From Phycisphaeraceae bacterium (GTDB lineage: Bacteria > Planctomycetota > Phycisphaerae > Phycisphaerales > UBA1924): a stretch of DNA of 64,000 bases. The stretch lies in the NCBI GenBank assembly GCA_023898685.1, contig CP060234.1, forward strand, positions 2,790,001 to 2,854,000, given 5' to 3'. The notes beneath the pieces were generated by a model. The model was not told the origin of the DNA, ran no database searches, and was given only the letters and a program-made list of their open reading frames with translations. Position numbers and translations under genes: made by a program. Shown piece by piece: positions 50,585-58,645 of the stretch; the first letter of the stretch is position 1, and every line of letters starts with the position of its first letter.

Positions 50585-50658
50585 GCCCGCGTAGCTCAGC
50601 TGGATAGAGCAGGGCTTTCCTAAAGCTCAGGTCGTAGGTTCGAATCCTGCCGCGGGTG
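50585..50658 (+). tRNA. tRNA-Arg (anticodon CCT)
   Basis: The acceptor stem GCCCGCG/CGCGGGT has seven pairs including a terminal G-T. The anticodon stem GGGCT/AGCTC encloses TTCCTAA, which reads CCT. The T-arm has AGGTTCGAATCCT. The discriminator is G50658 and CCA is not encoded. Length is 74 nt. Confidence 0.93.
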
Positions 50659-50685
50659 TTTCGGGGGGCGGTGTCCCGTCACCGA

Positions 50686-51207
50686 TCATTCCTCCGTCTT
50701 CACGAACGTCCCTCGCGTCACGTCCTTCACCACGCCCGGGAAGGCGAGCGCCCGCCCGTGGGCGACGACGTACACGCCCGGCCCCAGCACCCCAGCCGCG
50801 AAAACCGCTTCGGTCAGGTTCTGGAGTGCGTCTGAACGCTGCATTTCGTAGGGCCGCATCGCCCCGGTGAGCACGACCGGCACCTCCAGGTCGGCCAATT
50901 CGCGGCGGAGCATCTCGCCCGTCACGCTCAGCGTGTCGGTGCCGTGCAGGATCACGATCCCGCCCCGCTCTGGGCTGGAGTCCTTGAGCATGACGCGGAC
51001 CATGCCGAGGATGCGAGCCCGATCGGCGTCGGTCAGATCGAGGCTGTCCTTGCTGAACAGCTCGAGGGTGTTGATCGTGATGTCCTCGAGCCGCAGGGCG
51101 GCGAGCATCTTGTCGACGATGCTCATGCGGTTCTGGAGTGTTCCGGTCCGCTCGTCGTAGGTCTTCTCGATCGTGCCGCCCGTGGAGATCAGCGTGACGT
51201 GTTTCAT
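50686..51207 (-). CDS. Single-domain asparaginase-like protein
   Basis: 173-residue protein equal to the N-terminal domain of L-asparaginase. The catalytic set is intact: Thr12 in STGGTIEKTY, Thr90-Asp91 in LHGTDT and Lys161 in VVKDVTRG. The usual C-terminal domain of about 150 residues, which helps complete the active site across the dimer, is absent and is not in another frame nearby. The length is about half of a normal enzyme. Short asparaginase-domain proteins are known as annotated sequences, so this need not be a broken gene. Possible activities are hydrolysis of asparagine or of another amide. The start has GGGGGG-rich sequence but no clean ribosome-binding site. Confidence 0.8.
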   Translation of the reverse strand: MKHVTLISTGGTIEKTYDERTGTLQNRMSIVDKMLAALRLEDITINTLELFSKDSLDLTDADRARILGMVRVMLKDSSPERGGIVILHGTDTLSVTGEMLRRELADLEVPVVLTGAMRPYEMQRSDALQNLTEAVFAAGVLGPGVYVVAHGRALAFPGVVKDVTRGTFVKTEE

Positions 51208-51246
51208 CGCGGCAACGATACCCCCCGGGCGGCGGTGGGGGGGGGC

Positions 51247-51320
51247 AACGAGCCGCGACCGTGAAGGAGCGGGCCCCAATCGTCAATCCCGGCAACCGCT
51301 TCCTCACGGTCGTGGCTCGT
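51247..51320. repeat. Dispersed palindrome family (GCTCCCTCACGG type), copy 2
   Basis: The arms at 51248-51272 and 51296-51320 are reverse complements with three mismatches and match the 47085 copy. It lies between the asparaginase and sulfotransferase-like genes, upstream of both, as the first copy also lies upstream of a divergent pair. Confidence 0.8.
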
Positions 51321-51410
51321 CAAGTTGGCGTCGACCAGACAGAACCCAACGGTCCGCCCGACATAGACTCCCCCCCGGCCGCAGGCCTGACAGCAGCGAG
51401 GATCACAACC

Positions 51411-52907
51411 GTGCCAGCCCTCTCCGTCGAAGAAGTCGTCAACATGTGCCTTCGTGCCGTCCGGCGGGGCGACACGATCCGGGCCGTTGGGATGGTCCGC
51501 GATCTGGTTCGGCAGGCGCCGAACGATCCGCGATCACGGATGCTCCAGGGCGTCCTTTCGCTCTGGTTCTCCCAGCCGGAGCACGCGATCCGCCTGCTCG
51601 AGCAGGTCACCTTCGAGCTGACGGGCGACGAGCAGCGGCAGGCGGCGATGCACCTCGCCCGCGCCCGCATCGCGGCCGGCGACGCGGGCGGCGCCCTCGC
51701 CACGATCGACCCGATCGCGGGCGAGCAGGATCCGCCCGGCAAGGCCGTCGCCCTCCGTGCGGCCGCTCTCATCCACGCGGGCCGGCTCGACGACGCCCAA
51801 GCCTGCCTCGACGCCGCCCGGATCGACGAGAAGGACGCCTATCACACGGCGATCGCCCGGGGTCGGCTCGCCCTTGCGACCGGCGCCGAAGACCCGGCAC
51901 TCGCGGATCGCACGTCGGTCGCGATCGAGGCGCTGACCAGCCAGAACGAGCGTGTCGGCGTTCCAGCCGCTTCGCTCATGGAACTGCTCATCGTACTGGG
52001 CGAACTCCATGCGCGCCGGGGCGACGACCAGGCCGCGGCCCATCTCTTCAAGCGTTCGGCGTCGCTCAACCCGACGCGAGTCGACCCGAGGCCCTACGCG
52101 CAGTCGGTCATGCAACTGCTCGCTTCGTGGAATCCGAAGTCCGTTGGCCGGGCCGCGAAGCTTGCCGATGGGCCGGCGGCGGAGACCGAGCGCCCCCTGT
52201 TCATCGTCGGCATGCCGGGCGGCGGGCCCGAGCTCGCCGCGGCGCTGCTCACGGCGCACCCGGCCGTTGCCGGCGTTCACGATGTCGAGGCGCTCTCGAG
52301 CGCGATCGCCCGTGCGACGACCAATTCGGGCGAGGCCTCGCCGATGATCGCCGACCCGGCCAAGCTGACCGGCAAGCAGCTCCGCGACGCCGCCGACCGG
52401 TACCTCGAGCGGACCGACCCCTACAACGAGGCGATCACGCGCGTCGTCGACGCCGACCCGCTGAATCTCCACGTTCTGGGCGTTGTGGCGCAGATGCTCC
52501 CGAAGGCCCGGGTCGTCGTGGTCCGCCGTGATCCATTCGACGCGTGCTTCGGCTGCGTGCTCGAGCACACCAATCCGCGGCTGGTCTACGCGAGCGACCC
52601 GAGAACGTTGGCGGTCTTCGCCGGGGCGATCCGTCGGCTCGAGGAGCACTGGATCAGCCTCTTCGCGGGCGAGCACCTGCCACTGCGAGCCCGGGTTGTC
52701 GGCTATGCCGACCTGCTCTCGGGCGATGCGACGAAGGGCCTTTTCGAGTTCGCGGGGCTCGATCCGCTGGCCGACGATGTCGCGGGGCGGGTGCTCTCGG
52801 AGCACACGCGCTGGACGGCGCACGGGATGGGTCTGCGCGGCCGGTTCGAGCGGTTGTTGCCCGAGTTGGCGGCGGTCGTGGATCAGGCGGAGATCGGGCT
52901 GGTCTAG
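51411..52907 (+). CDS. TPR-sulfotransferase-like protein with altered PAPS loop
   Basis: 498-residue protein. Residues about 1-240 are helical repeats of the tetratricopeptide kind. From about 262 it follows the TPR-linked sulfotransferase family: PLFIVGMPGGGPELAAALLTAHP, then VVVVRRDPFDACFGCVLEHTN and FAGAIRRLEEHW. In active relatives the 5-prime phosphosulfate loop reads like GMPRSGTTL. Here residues 267-275 read GMPGGGPEL, so the Arg, Ser and Thr that contact PAPS are missing. It may have lost activity or use another donor. The GTG at 51411 has GAGGAT upstream; frames further upstream run through the palindrome and are rejected. Confidence 0.7.
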   Translation: MPALSVEEVVNMCLRAVRRGDTIRAVGMVRDLVRQAPNDPRSRMLQGVLSLWFSQPEHAIRLLEQVTFELTGDEQRQAAMHLARARIAAGDAGGALATIDPIAGEQDPPGKAVALRAAALIHAGRLDDAQACLDAARIDEKDAYHTAIARGRLALATGAEDPALADRTSVAIEALTSQNERVGVPAASLMELLIVLGELHARRGDDQAAAHLFKRSASLNPTRVDPRPYAQSVMQLLASWNPKSVGRAAKLADGPAAETERPLFIVGMPGGGPELAAALLTAHPAVAGVHDVEALSSAIARATTNSGEASPMIADPAKLTGKQLRDAADRYLERTDPYNEAITRVVDADPLNLHVLGVVAQMLPKARVVVVRRDPFDACFGCVLEHTNPRLVYASDPRTLAVFAGAIRRLEEHWISLFAGEHLPLRARVVGYADLLSGDATKGLFEFAGLDPLADDVAGRVLSEHTRWTAHGMGLRGRFERLLPELAAVVDQAEIGLV

Positions 52908-53044
52908 CGTCATCAGGCGTTACCGTGTTGATGACTTGCACGAACCCTGAGCGTGGGTGACACGCCGAGGTTCACTTGGGCTCGGATGAACTCGGACGGC
53001 GGCCCGTCGCGCGATCAGGGCTCTTTGCGGCTAGTGGTGCCCTC

Positions 53045-53074
53045 CTTGGGCGCGTGTGACCATGGTCGCCCAAG
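53045..53074. terminator. Inverted repeat between two convergent genes
   Basis: CTTGGGCG and CGCCCAAG are perfect eight-base arms around 14 bases. The position between converging genes suits a bidirectional transcription end, but no T-tract is present. Confidence 0.4.
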
Positions 53075-53126
53075 ACAACAGACGCGAACAGGAATCGTGT
53101 CGCTCGCGCTCCACGCTCTGAAAGAC

Positions 53127-53639
53127 CTACCGCTCGCAGCACGGGGGGCCGGGCTCGTCGATGTCGAGCACCCCGCAGAGGGCGACGTGCATGGCCTTCA
53201 TTTCGGGGCGGGCGAGGCGTTGGCCGACAGCCGAGATCCAGAACATGACGCCCGCGATCACGGCGCAGACGGGAATCAAGGCGAACGCCCAGGGCATCGC
53301 CTTCAGCATGATCTGCGCCGTTCCCCACATCGCCGCCATGAGGGCGATCGTGACCAATGCCAGGTAGGTGAACATGTAGCCGGTCCAGATTCCCGGGCTG
53401 GGGTTGAAGCGCCCGCTCACGAGCGCCTTGCCATCGGCCTCGCGCACCTCGAGACTCAGCGTCGGCGACCAGAAATGCCTTGTCGCCGCGGGGGCTGTCA
53501 GCGTGAAGTGGCTTCCGGCCCGGATTGCGTGGAACGGGCAGCCGCCCTCCCGGATCCACGTGGCCAGCGTCCCCTCGGCCTCGTCCGAGGTCGTGTTCAG
53601 CGTCATGTCAAAGGTCGGCCCGAGCACGATGTCCAGCAT
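53127..53639 (-). CDS. Hypothetical two-helix membrane protein
   Basis: 170-residue protein with a soluble N-terminal domain of about 85 residues that looks beta-rich. Two hydrophobic helices follow (about 87-110, YMFTYLALVTIALMAAMWGTA, and 115-137). A short C-terminal tail ends in a CC pair. No family is recognised. The gene is divergent from the membrane protein gene at 53737, with 97 bases between the starts. Confidence 0.6.
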   Translation of the reverse strand: MLDIVLGPTFDMTLNTTSDEAEGTLATWIREGGCPFHAIRAGSHFTLTAPAATRHFWSPTLSLEVREADGKALVSGRFNPSPGIWTGYMFTYLALVTIALMAAMWGTAQIMLKAMPWAFALIPVCAVIAGVMFWISAVGQRLARPEMKAMHVALCGVLDIDEPGPPCCER

Positions 53640-53736
53640 GGTGTGGCTCCTCGGCCGGGAAGCCTACCGCAGGCCGGCCTTGCACGCCGAGCCCCGGCGT
53701 CGGGTACCATCCGCGTTCGACCCGGGGAGGATGTGC

Positions 53737-54441
53737 ATGAGCACGCGCGTGAAACTGGCGCTCGGTGTGACCCTGCTGGCCGTCCTGGTCCTGGCGGCGG
53801 CGGTTGTTTTCTCGCACGACCGGGTGGGCGAGCTGCTCGGCGTGCTCAGCAACCTCGGGACGGAGCTGCTGGGTCTGGCCTTCACCATCGCCTTCATCGA
53901 CTGGTTGCTCGAGCGCAAGCGGCTCAACGAGCAGGTGCAGCACCTCGCGTGGCGGATGCTCCACGACCTCGACCACGCCTTCTGGGTCTGGCAGGGCGGC
54001 CGACGGGAGTTTCACCTCGACGAGCTCATGTCCCTGCTCGACATGGCCGACCGCAACGATCCGCTGCCCCGGTTCACCGAGGAGCTGTTCATCAACCTGG
54101 GCATCCGCGCGTCGGACAATCTTCGGCTTCAGCCCAGGCTCATGGCCCACGACCGGCGACTCAAGGCGGCCCTCAAGTCGCTCGCGGGGCTCGCCCAGGT
54201 GCGCGAGGCGAAGAACATCGTCCACTCAGGGTTCATCATCGACGGGCTCCGCTCGGCGGTGACCAACCTCGCCGAGCTCACGGGGCAGACGCCTCACCCG
54301 GGGGAGTTCGCCGCGGCGAAGTCCTTTCGCGACCCGTCGTTCGACGCCCAGCAGCGGCGATACCGGGGCTCGCTCCACGAGTCGATCATGAGGGCGGAGC
54401 TGGTGACCGCCGACAGCGGCGAGGACGACGCGAAGCATTGA
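53737..54441 (+). CDS. Hypothetical membrane protein
   Basis: 234-residue protein. A hydrophobic segment is at about 6-26 (LALGVTLLAVLVLAAAVVF). A second is at about 38-54 (LGTELLGLAFTIAFIDWLL). A charged helical cytoplasmic domain of about 170 residues follows (LAWRMLHDLDHAFWVWQGG and onward). I do not recognise a family. GGGGAGG favours the ATG at 53737 over one two codons earlier. The downstream region holds the second paired palindrome. Confidence 0.6.
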   Translation: MSTRVKLALGVTLLAVLVLAAAVVFSHDRVGELLGVLSNLGTELLGLAFTIAFIDWLLERKRLNEQVQHLAWRMLHDLDHAFWVWQGGRREFHLDELMSLLDMADRNDPLPRFTEELFINLGIRASDNLRLQPRLMAHDRRLKAALKSLAGLAQVREAKNIVHSGFIIDGLRSAVTNLAELTGQTPHPGEFAAAKSFRDPSFDAQQRRYRGSLHESIMRAELVTADSGEDDAKH

Positions 54442-54508
54442 TCTGTCAGAGGGTGGCGCGCGAGCGACACGATTCCGAGTTGCACATGGCGCCGGGTGCC
54501 TCGATTCG

Positions 54509-54578
54509 CCGTTATCGGCGCAGTCGTGTCCGGGGGGTGGAGGAGGCACTGCTGCGCCGAGGACGGCGAGCAGTGGCA
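54509..54578. repeat. Paired palindromic element (BIME-like), copy 2
   Basis: A degenerate first hairpin (CGCCGTTATCGGCG then CAGTCGTG) and a clear second hairpin (CACTGCTGCGCCG/CGGCGAGCAGTG, about 54548-54575) repeat the layout of 10607-10699. As there, it lies between convergent genes. Confidence 0.75.
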
Positions 54579-54631
54579 CCCACGCCCGAACGCGCCCTAC
54601 CGCGCGACTTCACCGATCTGCCCGATCCTGC

Positions 54632-55372
54632 TTACCCAACCGCCGCCGCGTAGCGCCGCCCGATCTCGGGCCAGTTCACGACGTTCATGAACGCGTCGAG
54701 GTAATCGCCCCGCCGGTTCTGGTACTTCAGGTAGTACGCGTGCTCCCACACGTCGACGCCCAGCAGGGGCGTGACGCCCGTCATTGTCAGGTTCTGATGC
54801 TTCTCGGCCTGCAGCACGTGCAGATGCCCCGACATCGGGTCGTGCACCAGCCAGCCCCAGCCCGAGCCCTCGACCGCGTTGGCCGCTGCCTTGAACTGGC
54901 CCACGAACTGCTCGAAGGTGCCGAAGTCGCGGTCGATCCGCTTGGCGAGCTCGCCCTCGGGGTAGCCCCCGCCCCCCTGGCCCGCCGGCGCCATGCCCGC
55001 CCAGAAGAGGCTGTGGTTGACGTGCCCCGAGCCGTGGAAGCTGAGTTCGCGCGACCAGTGCTTGATCAGCCCCAGGTCTCCCTGACCCTCGCGGATCTTG
55101 CGGAGTTCGGTGACGGCCTTATTGAGCCCCTTGACGTACCCGGCGTGGTGCTTGTCGTGGTGGATCCGCATCGTCTGCTCGTCGATCGATGGCTCGAGGG
55201 CGTCGTAGCCGTAGGGCAGGGGTGGAAGGTCATACTCGCCGGATTCGGCGTTCCACCCCAGTTCCGCCGGCGAGAGCAGCGACGCAGCGCTGCGAGCCGC
55301 GAACGCCCCCAGCGCGGCGGCCCCGGCGATCGTTCCCAGGGCGGTGCGACGGTCGATGGCGGTGTCGGACAT
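54632..55372 (-). CDS. Fe/Mn superoxide dismutase, Tat-exported
   Basis: 246-residue superoxide dismutase of the iron/manganese family, which converts superoxide to oxygen and hydrogen peroxide. The metal ligands lie in IHHDKHHAGYV, HVNHSLFW and DVWEHAYYLKYQNRRGDYL. A twin-arginine-type leader (DRRTALGTIAGAAALGAFAA, residues 7-26) precedes the enzyme, so it should be exported folded with its metal. Most family members are cytoplasmic. Fe versus Mn cannot be decided here. The ATG at 55372 has GGGAGG seven bases upstream; the longer open frame is non-coding. Confidence 0.9.
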   Translation of the reverse strand: MSDTAIDRRTALGTIAGAAALGAFAARSAASLLSPAELGWNAESGEYDLPPLPYGYDALEPSIDEQTMRIHHDKHHAGYVKGLNKAVTELRKIREGQGDLGLIKHWSRELSFHGSGHVNHSLFWAGMAPAGQGGGGYPEGELAKRIDRDFGTFEQFVGQFKAAANAVEGSGWGWLVHDPMSGHLHVLQAEKHQNLTMTGVTPLLGVDVWEHAYYLKYQNRRGDYLDAFMNVVNWPEIGRRYAAAVG

Positions 55373-55487
55373 GTCAGGTTCCTCCCGGTCTGGTGCTTGT
55401 CGGCGTTGCGCGGCGGCCGCGACGTGCGTCTGAGCGTACGCCACCCCGGACCCGCGTGCCCCGTTCGTGCCGACGGTTGATGGTCGG

Positions 55488-56309
55488 TCAGGTCGCGTGG
55501 CTCGTCGGCGTGTCTGCGTCGAAGCGGAGGGTTCCGAGCAGCGACAATCCCCTGATCGTGCGGGGCACCAGCCGCGACTCGAGATCAAAGGCCGCCGCTA
55601 CCACGCCGTGCAATCCCGCCGCCGACAGGCTCGGCGCGGCCATCGTCGTGCCGCGTTGCCGGCCCAGGAGCTTGAAGGCTCGCGCGAACGGCCAGAGACC
55701 GTGGAAGAAGTACCCGGCGTACTCCACGTTCGCGCCGGCCTCGGCCGCCAAGGCCCGGAGTGATCTGAGGTCGTAGCGCAGGTAGTGGCCGTAGTACTCG
55801 TCGTAGTTGCTCCAAACTTCCATCCGCGCCGGCAGCGTGACGAGCATCCGCCGCGCTTCCGGGAAATGGGCGCGGATCTGGCGCAGGAACTCGGCCGGCT
55901 CGGCGATGTGCTCGAGCACGTCGCACAGCAGCACCGCCCGGTAGCGGTCCCGTGCGGGCAGGTCGAACGCATCGGTCTCGAAATGGACGTGGGGGGCGAC
56001 GTCGGGTGTCGCGGGCACACCCCGCAGGAGGTCGACGCCGGTGGCGTCGAAGCCGCGCTCGCGCAGCCCGTGGATGACGACGCCTGTGCCGCAGCCGATC
56101 TCGATCACGGGGGCCGAATGAGCTCCCTCCGGATCGAGCAAGCGGCCGAGATGGCGGGCGATGATCGCGTTTCTCGCCCTGCTCCACCAGTGCCGCTCCA
56201 CGCCGGGGGGGTAGATTCGGGACGCCTGCTCGTCGTGGAACGCGCCCTCAGACCCGTCCGTGGGCGTTTCTGTCGGTGGCGCGGCGTGCTCGATGGTCTG
56301 CTCAGGCAT
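55488..56309 (-). CDS. Class I SAM-dependent methyltransferase
   Basis: 273-residue methyltransferase. Motif I VIEIGCGTGVVIHGLRERG is at about 71-89, the acidic loop is GVDLLRG, and the post-I motif is VLLCDVLEHIAEP. This pattern matches Methyltransf_11/UbiG-like enzymes. The N-terminal FHDEQASRIYPPGVERHWWSRARN suggests a lipid or sugar-linked substrate enzyme of the capsule/O-antigen kind, which is inference. The start at 56309 has GGGAG eight bases upstream. It lies next to no biosynthetic cluster. Confidence 0.8.
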   Translation of the reverse strand: MPEQTIEHAAPPTETPTDGSEGAFHDEQASRIYPPGVERHWWSRARNAIIARHLGRLLDPEGAHSAPVIEIGCGTGVVIHGLRERGFDATGVDLLRGVPATPDVAPHVHFETDAFDLPARDRYRAVLLCDVLEHIAEPAEFLRQIRAHFPEARRMLVTLPARMEVWSNYDEYYGHYLRYDLRSLRALAAEAGANVEYAGYFFHGLWPFARAFKLLGRQRGTTMAAPSLSAAGLHGVVAAAFDLESRLVPRTIRGLSLLGTLRFDADTPTSHAT

Positions 56310-56424
56310 CAACGTGTCTCCCGGCGTCGGTCGATTCCCATGCGGGCGGCGCAATTCGGCGGACATCGGCGAGGTTGGGCGCCGCCACCTGTGGCACGCG
56401 GAGCGTATCGCAGCGCGGCGTCAA

Positions 56425-56452
56425 AGAAAAACCCCCGCTCGATCGCGGGGGT
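56425..56452 (-). terminator. Intrinsic terminator after tsf
   Basis: On the minus strand, the stem ACCCCCGCGA/TCGCGGGGGT-like sequence (CCCCCGC with GCGGGGG around GATCGA) is followed by TTTTTCTTTG. It lies about 30 bases after the tsf stop codon. Confidence 0.85.
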
Positions 56453-56479
56453 CGTTCGTTCGCGGCGATTCTCGGGGGC

Positions 56480-57289
56480 TCAGCCTTCGCCCACGGCCCA
56501 GCGGTAGAACTGCTTGACGGTCGCCCCGCCCAGCAGATCGCCGACCTTCTTGGCGGGGTCCATCACGAACGCCTGCTCGATGAGCGCGACCTCGGCGAAG
56601 AACTTCCGCATGCCGCCCTCGACCATCTTCTCGGCGATCTCCTGCGGCTTGCCGCTCTCCATCGCCTGCTCGATGCGGAACTTGCGCTCCTTTTCGACGA
56701 CCTCGGCCGGCACGTCGTCCGAAGTCACGCCGGCCGGACGGGGAACCGCCGCGGTGATGTGCATGCAGATCTGACGCTTCACGTCGTCGCTCAGGTCTCC
56801 CTCGACGACGAGCAGCACGCCGGTCTTCCCGTCGTGGTGTACGTAGCTGCCGAAGTTGACCCCGGCGCCATCGACCTTCTCGGCGCGGCCGAGCGAGATG
56901 TTCTCGCCCGTCTGGGCCCGGATCTTGTCGATCGCGGCCTCCATCGCGGCGGTCGCGCTGACCGGGCCCACGGCCGCGCGGAGCGCCTCGTCGGCGCAGG
57001 TGTCGGCGCAGGCAATGAAGTTCTCGTTCTTGGCCGTGAAGTCGGTCTCGGTCCTGAGCTCGACCAGCGCGGCGCCCGAACCGTCGCCCGCGACCTTGAC
57101 CGCGACCCGGCCCTCGCCCGCGGCCCGGTCGGCCCGCTTCTCCATCTTGCCCTTGTAGGCCTTGCGGAGGAGGTCCTCGGCCTTCTCGACGTCACCCTCG
57201 GCCTCGACGAGCGCTTTCTTGCACTCCATCATCCCGAGCCCGGTTCGGTTCCGCAGGTTCATCACGTCCTTGGCGCTGATCTCGGCCAT
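56480..57289 (-). CDS. tsf: Elongation factor Ts
   Basis: 269-residue nucleotide-exchange factor for EF-Tu. The N-terminal UBA-like helix (VMNLRNRTGLGMMECKKALVEA) and the TDFTAKNENF and MHITAAVPRP core motifs are intact, as is the C-terminal IEQAFVMDPAKKV. The size is normal. It follows rpsB by 109 bases on the same strand, the standard rpsB-tsf order, and is closed by a strong terminator. Confidence 0.97.
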   Translation of the reverse strand: MAEISAKDVMNLRNRTGLGMMECKKALVEAEGDVEKAEDLLRKAYKGKMEKRADRAAGEGRVAVKVAGDGSGAALVELRTETDFTAKNENFIACADTCADEALRAAVGPVSATAAMEAAIDKIRAQTGENISLGRAEKVDGAGVNFGSYVHHDGKTGVLLVVEGDLSDDVKRQICMHITAAVPRPAGVTSDDVPAEVVEKERKFRIEQAMESGKPQEIAEKMVEGGMRKFFAEVALIEQAFVMDPAKKVGDLLGGATVKQFYRWAVGEG

Positions 57290-57398
57290 CGTTGTCTTCC
57301 TCGTCTTCGATCGCGCGGCGGGAGTGGGGCTCGCCGCTGGTTCAGTGGTGCTCGCGTGTACCGTCTATCCGCCCGGGCCAAGCCGACCCGGACCTGTC

Positions 57399-58253
57399 TC
57401 AGTTGTCGGCCGCCTGGGAGGCCGGCGCGGGCATCTTGTCTTCGACCTCCGACCCGGCGCCCCCGCTCGCGTCCTCGGCACGGAACTGCGCCCGGCGGCT
57501 CCGGCGCGGACGCGCCGATTCCTCGGCCCCCGAATCGCCGGCGGCCTGGTCGCCCTCGGCGGCGCCCGTCCGCTGGCTCTTGCCCTCGGCCACCGCCTTG
57601 CACAGCTCGCGGATGATCACGTCGATCGAACGCATGCTGTCGTCGTTGCCCGGGATGGCGATGTCGGCGTACTCCGGGTCGCCGTCGGAATCGATCAGGC
57701 AGACCGTCGGGATACCCAGCTTGCGGGCTTCCTTCAGCGACGTCGTCTCCCGGTTCACGTCGATCACCACCAGCGCGCCCGGCAGCTTCTTCATGTTCCT
57801 GATGCCGTCGAGGTTCCGCTTGATCTTCCGCATCTCGCGGCGGAGCTGGCTCTCCATCTTCTTCGAGTAGCTCTGGAAGTTGTCGTTCTGCTCGATGGCC
57901 TCGAGTTCCTCGAGTCGCTTGAGCCGCGAGCGGATGGTCCCGAAGTTGGTCAGCGTGCCGCCCAGCCAGCGCTCGGTGACGTAGTGCATCCCGGCGTCGG
58001 CGACGTGCTGCTCGATCACGCCCTTGGCCTGGCGCTTCGTGCCCACGAAGCAGACGTCCTTGCCGCCCGCCGTGACCTTGGTCAGGAACTTCTTCGCCAG
58101 AAGCAGCCCCTTGACCGTTTCCTTGATGTCGATGATGTGGATCCCGCTCCGCTTGCCGTAGATGTACGGCGACATGCGCGGATTCCAGTTGCTGGCGCGC
58201 TGCCCGAAATGGATGCCCGCCTCGATGAGTTCCTGGACCAGTGGGTTCGACAT
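57399..58253 (-). CDS. rpsB: 30S ribosomal protein S2
   Basis: 284-residue ribosomal protein S2. It begins MSNPLVQELIEAGIHFGQRA and contains the conserved SPYIYGKRSGIHIIDI, FVGTKRQAK, RWLGGTLTNF, VVIDVNRE and IPTVCLIDSDGDP motifs. About 50 residues at the C-terminus form an acidic, Ala/Gly-rich extension with no clear fold. The ATG at 58253 is preferred over upstream in-frame codons because it matches family N-termini, and the region before it is a structured leader. Confidence 0.97.
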   Translation of the reverse strand: MSNPLVQELIEAGIHFGQRASNWNPRMSPYIYGKRSGIHIIDIKETVKGLLLAKKFLTKVTAGGKDVCFVGTKRQAKGVIEQHVADAGMHYVTERWLGGTLTNFGTIRSRLKRLEELEAIEQNDNFQSYSKKMESQLRREMRKIKRNLDGIRNMKKLPGALVVIDVNRETTSLKEARKLGIPTVCLIDSDGDPEYADIAIPGNDDSMRSIDVIIRELCKAVAEGKSQRTGAAEGDQAAGDSGAEESARPRRSRRAQFRAEDASGGAGSEVEDKMPAPASQAADN

Positions 58254-58302
58254 GATGGCTCTCGCGTCAGCGACACCGGCGGGACAGGGACCGGCGTGCG
58301 GC

Positions 58303-58451
58303 ACGGGCTCCGAGAGCCCGTCCGCCCAGCCCCGCACAAGGGCGCTTGTGTGGCGGGTCGTTGGCCCGCCGGGTTCGTGTTGTGGACGCCCCGACGGCTC
58401 CCCGCCGCCTGGCTCGTTCATGCCCGCCGGCCGGGCATGGCCACAACTATA
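58303..58451 (-). promoter_or_regulatory. rpsB promoter and four-hairpin leader
   Basis: On the minus strand a TATAGT -10 box (58451-58446) would start transcription at the edge of the first hairpin. Four hairpins follow in order: CATGCCCG/CGGGCATG (58439-58419), GGCGGG/CCCGCC (58370-58352), CACAAG/CTTGTG (58350-58335) and ACGGGCTC/GAGCCCGT (58321-58303). About 50 bases remain before the rpsB ATG. The -35 match is poor. Ribosomal protein operons are often controlled by such leaders. The plus-strand half of the 392-base gap also carries the promoter of the next gene. Confidence 0.55.
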
Positions 58452-58505
58452 GCCGGCCCACGCCCCCGATCATCGGGTCTCGGTAGCCGGATCTGGCCCG
58501 ATTCC

Positions 58506-58541
58506 GTTCGGGTTGCCCGAACAGATTTGGCATCGTTACAA
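58506..58541 (+). promoter_or_regulatory. Candidate promoter with overlapping palindrome for the PilZ-gsp operon
   Basis: TTGCCC (58513-58518) and TTACAA (58536-58541) are 17 bases apart. A perfect inverted repeat GTTCGGG-TTG-CCCGAAC (58506-58522) covers the -35 box, a good position for a repressor or activator. Confidence 0.45.
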
Positions 58542-58645
58542 AGTCCGGTCCCACGCCGCGGCCCGACCGCTCGGGCTCAACTCGCGTCCGTTCTCGGCCG
58601 ATCGTCCCTCGGACTTGCCCGTTCTGGGTGGCAGAAGGGACGCGT

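Noticed and set aside
51261..51410. Upstream extension of the sulfotransferase-like protein
   Set aside because: The extra codons read through a palindromic repeat shared with another locus. The GTG at 51411 has a better ribosome-binding site and starts a helical repeat directly.
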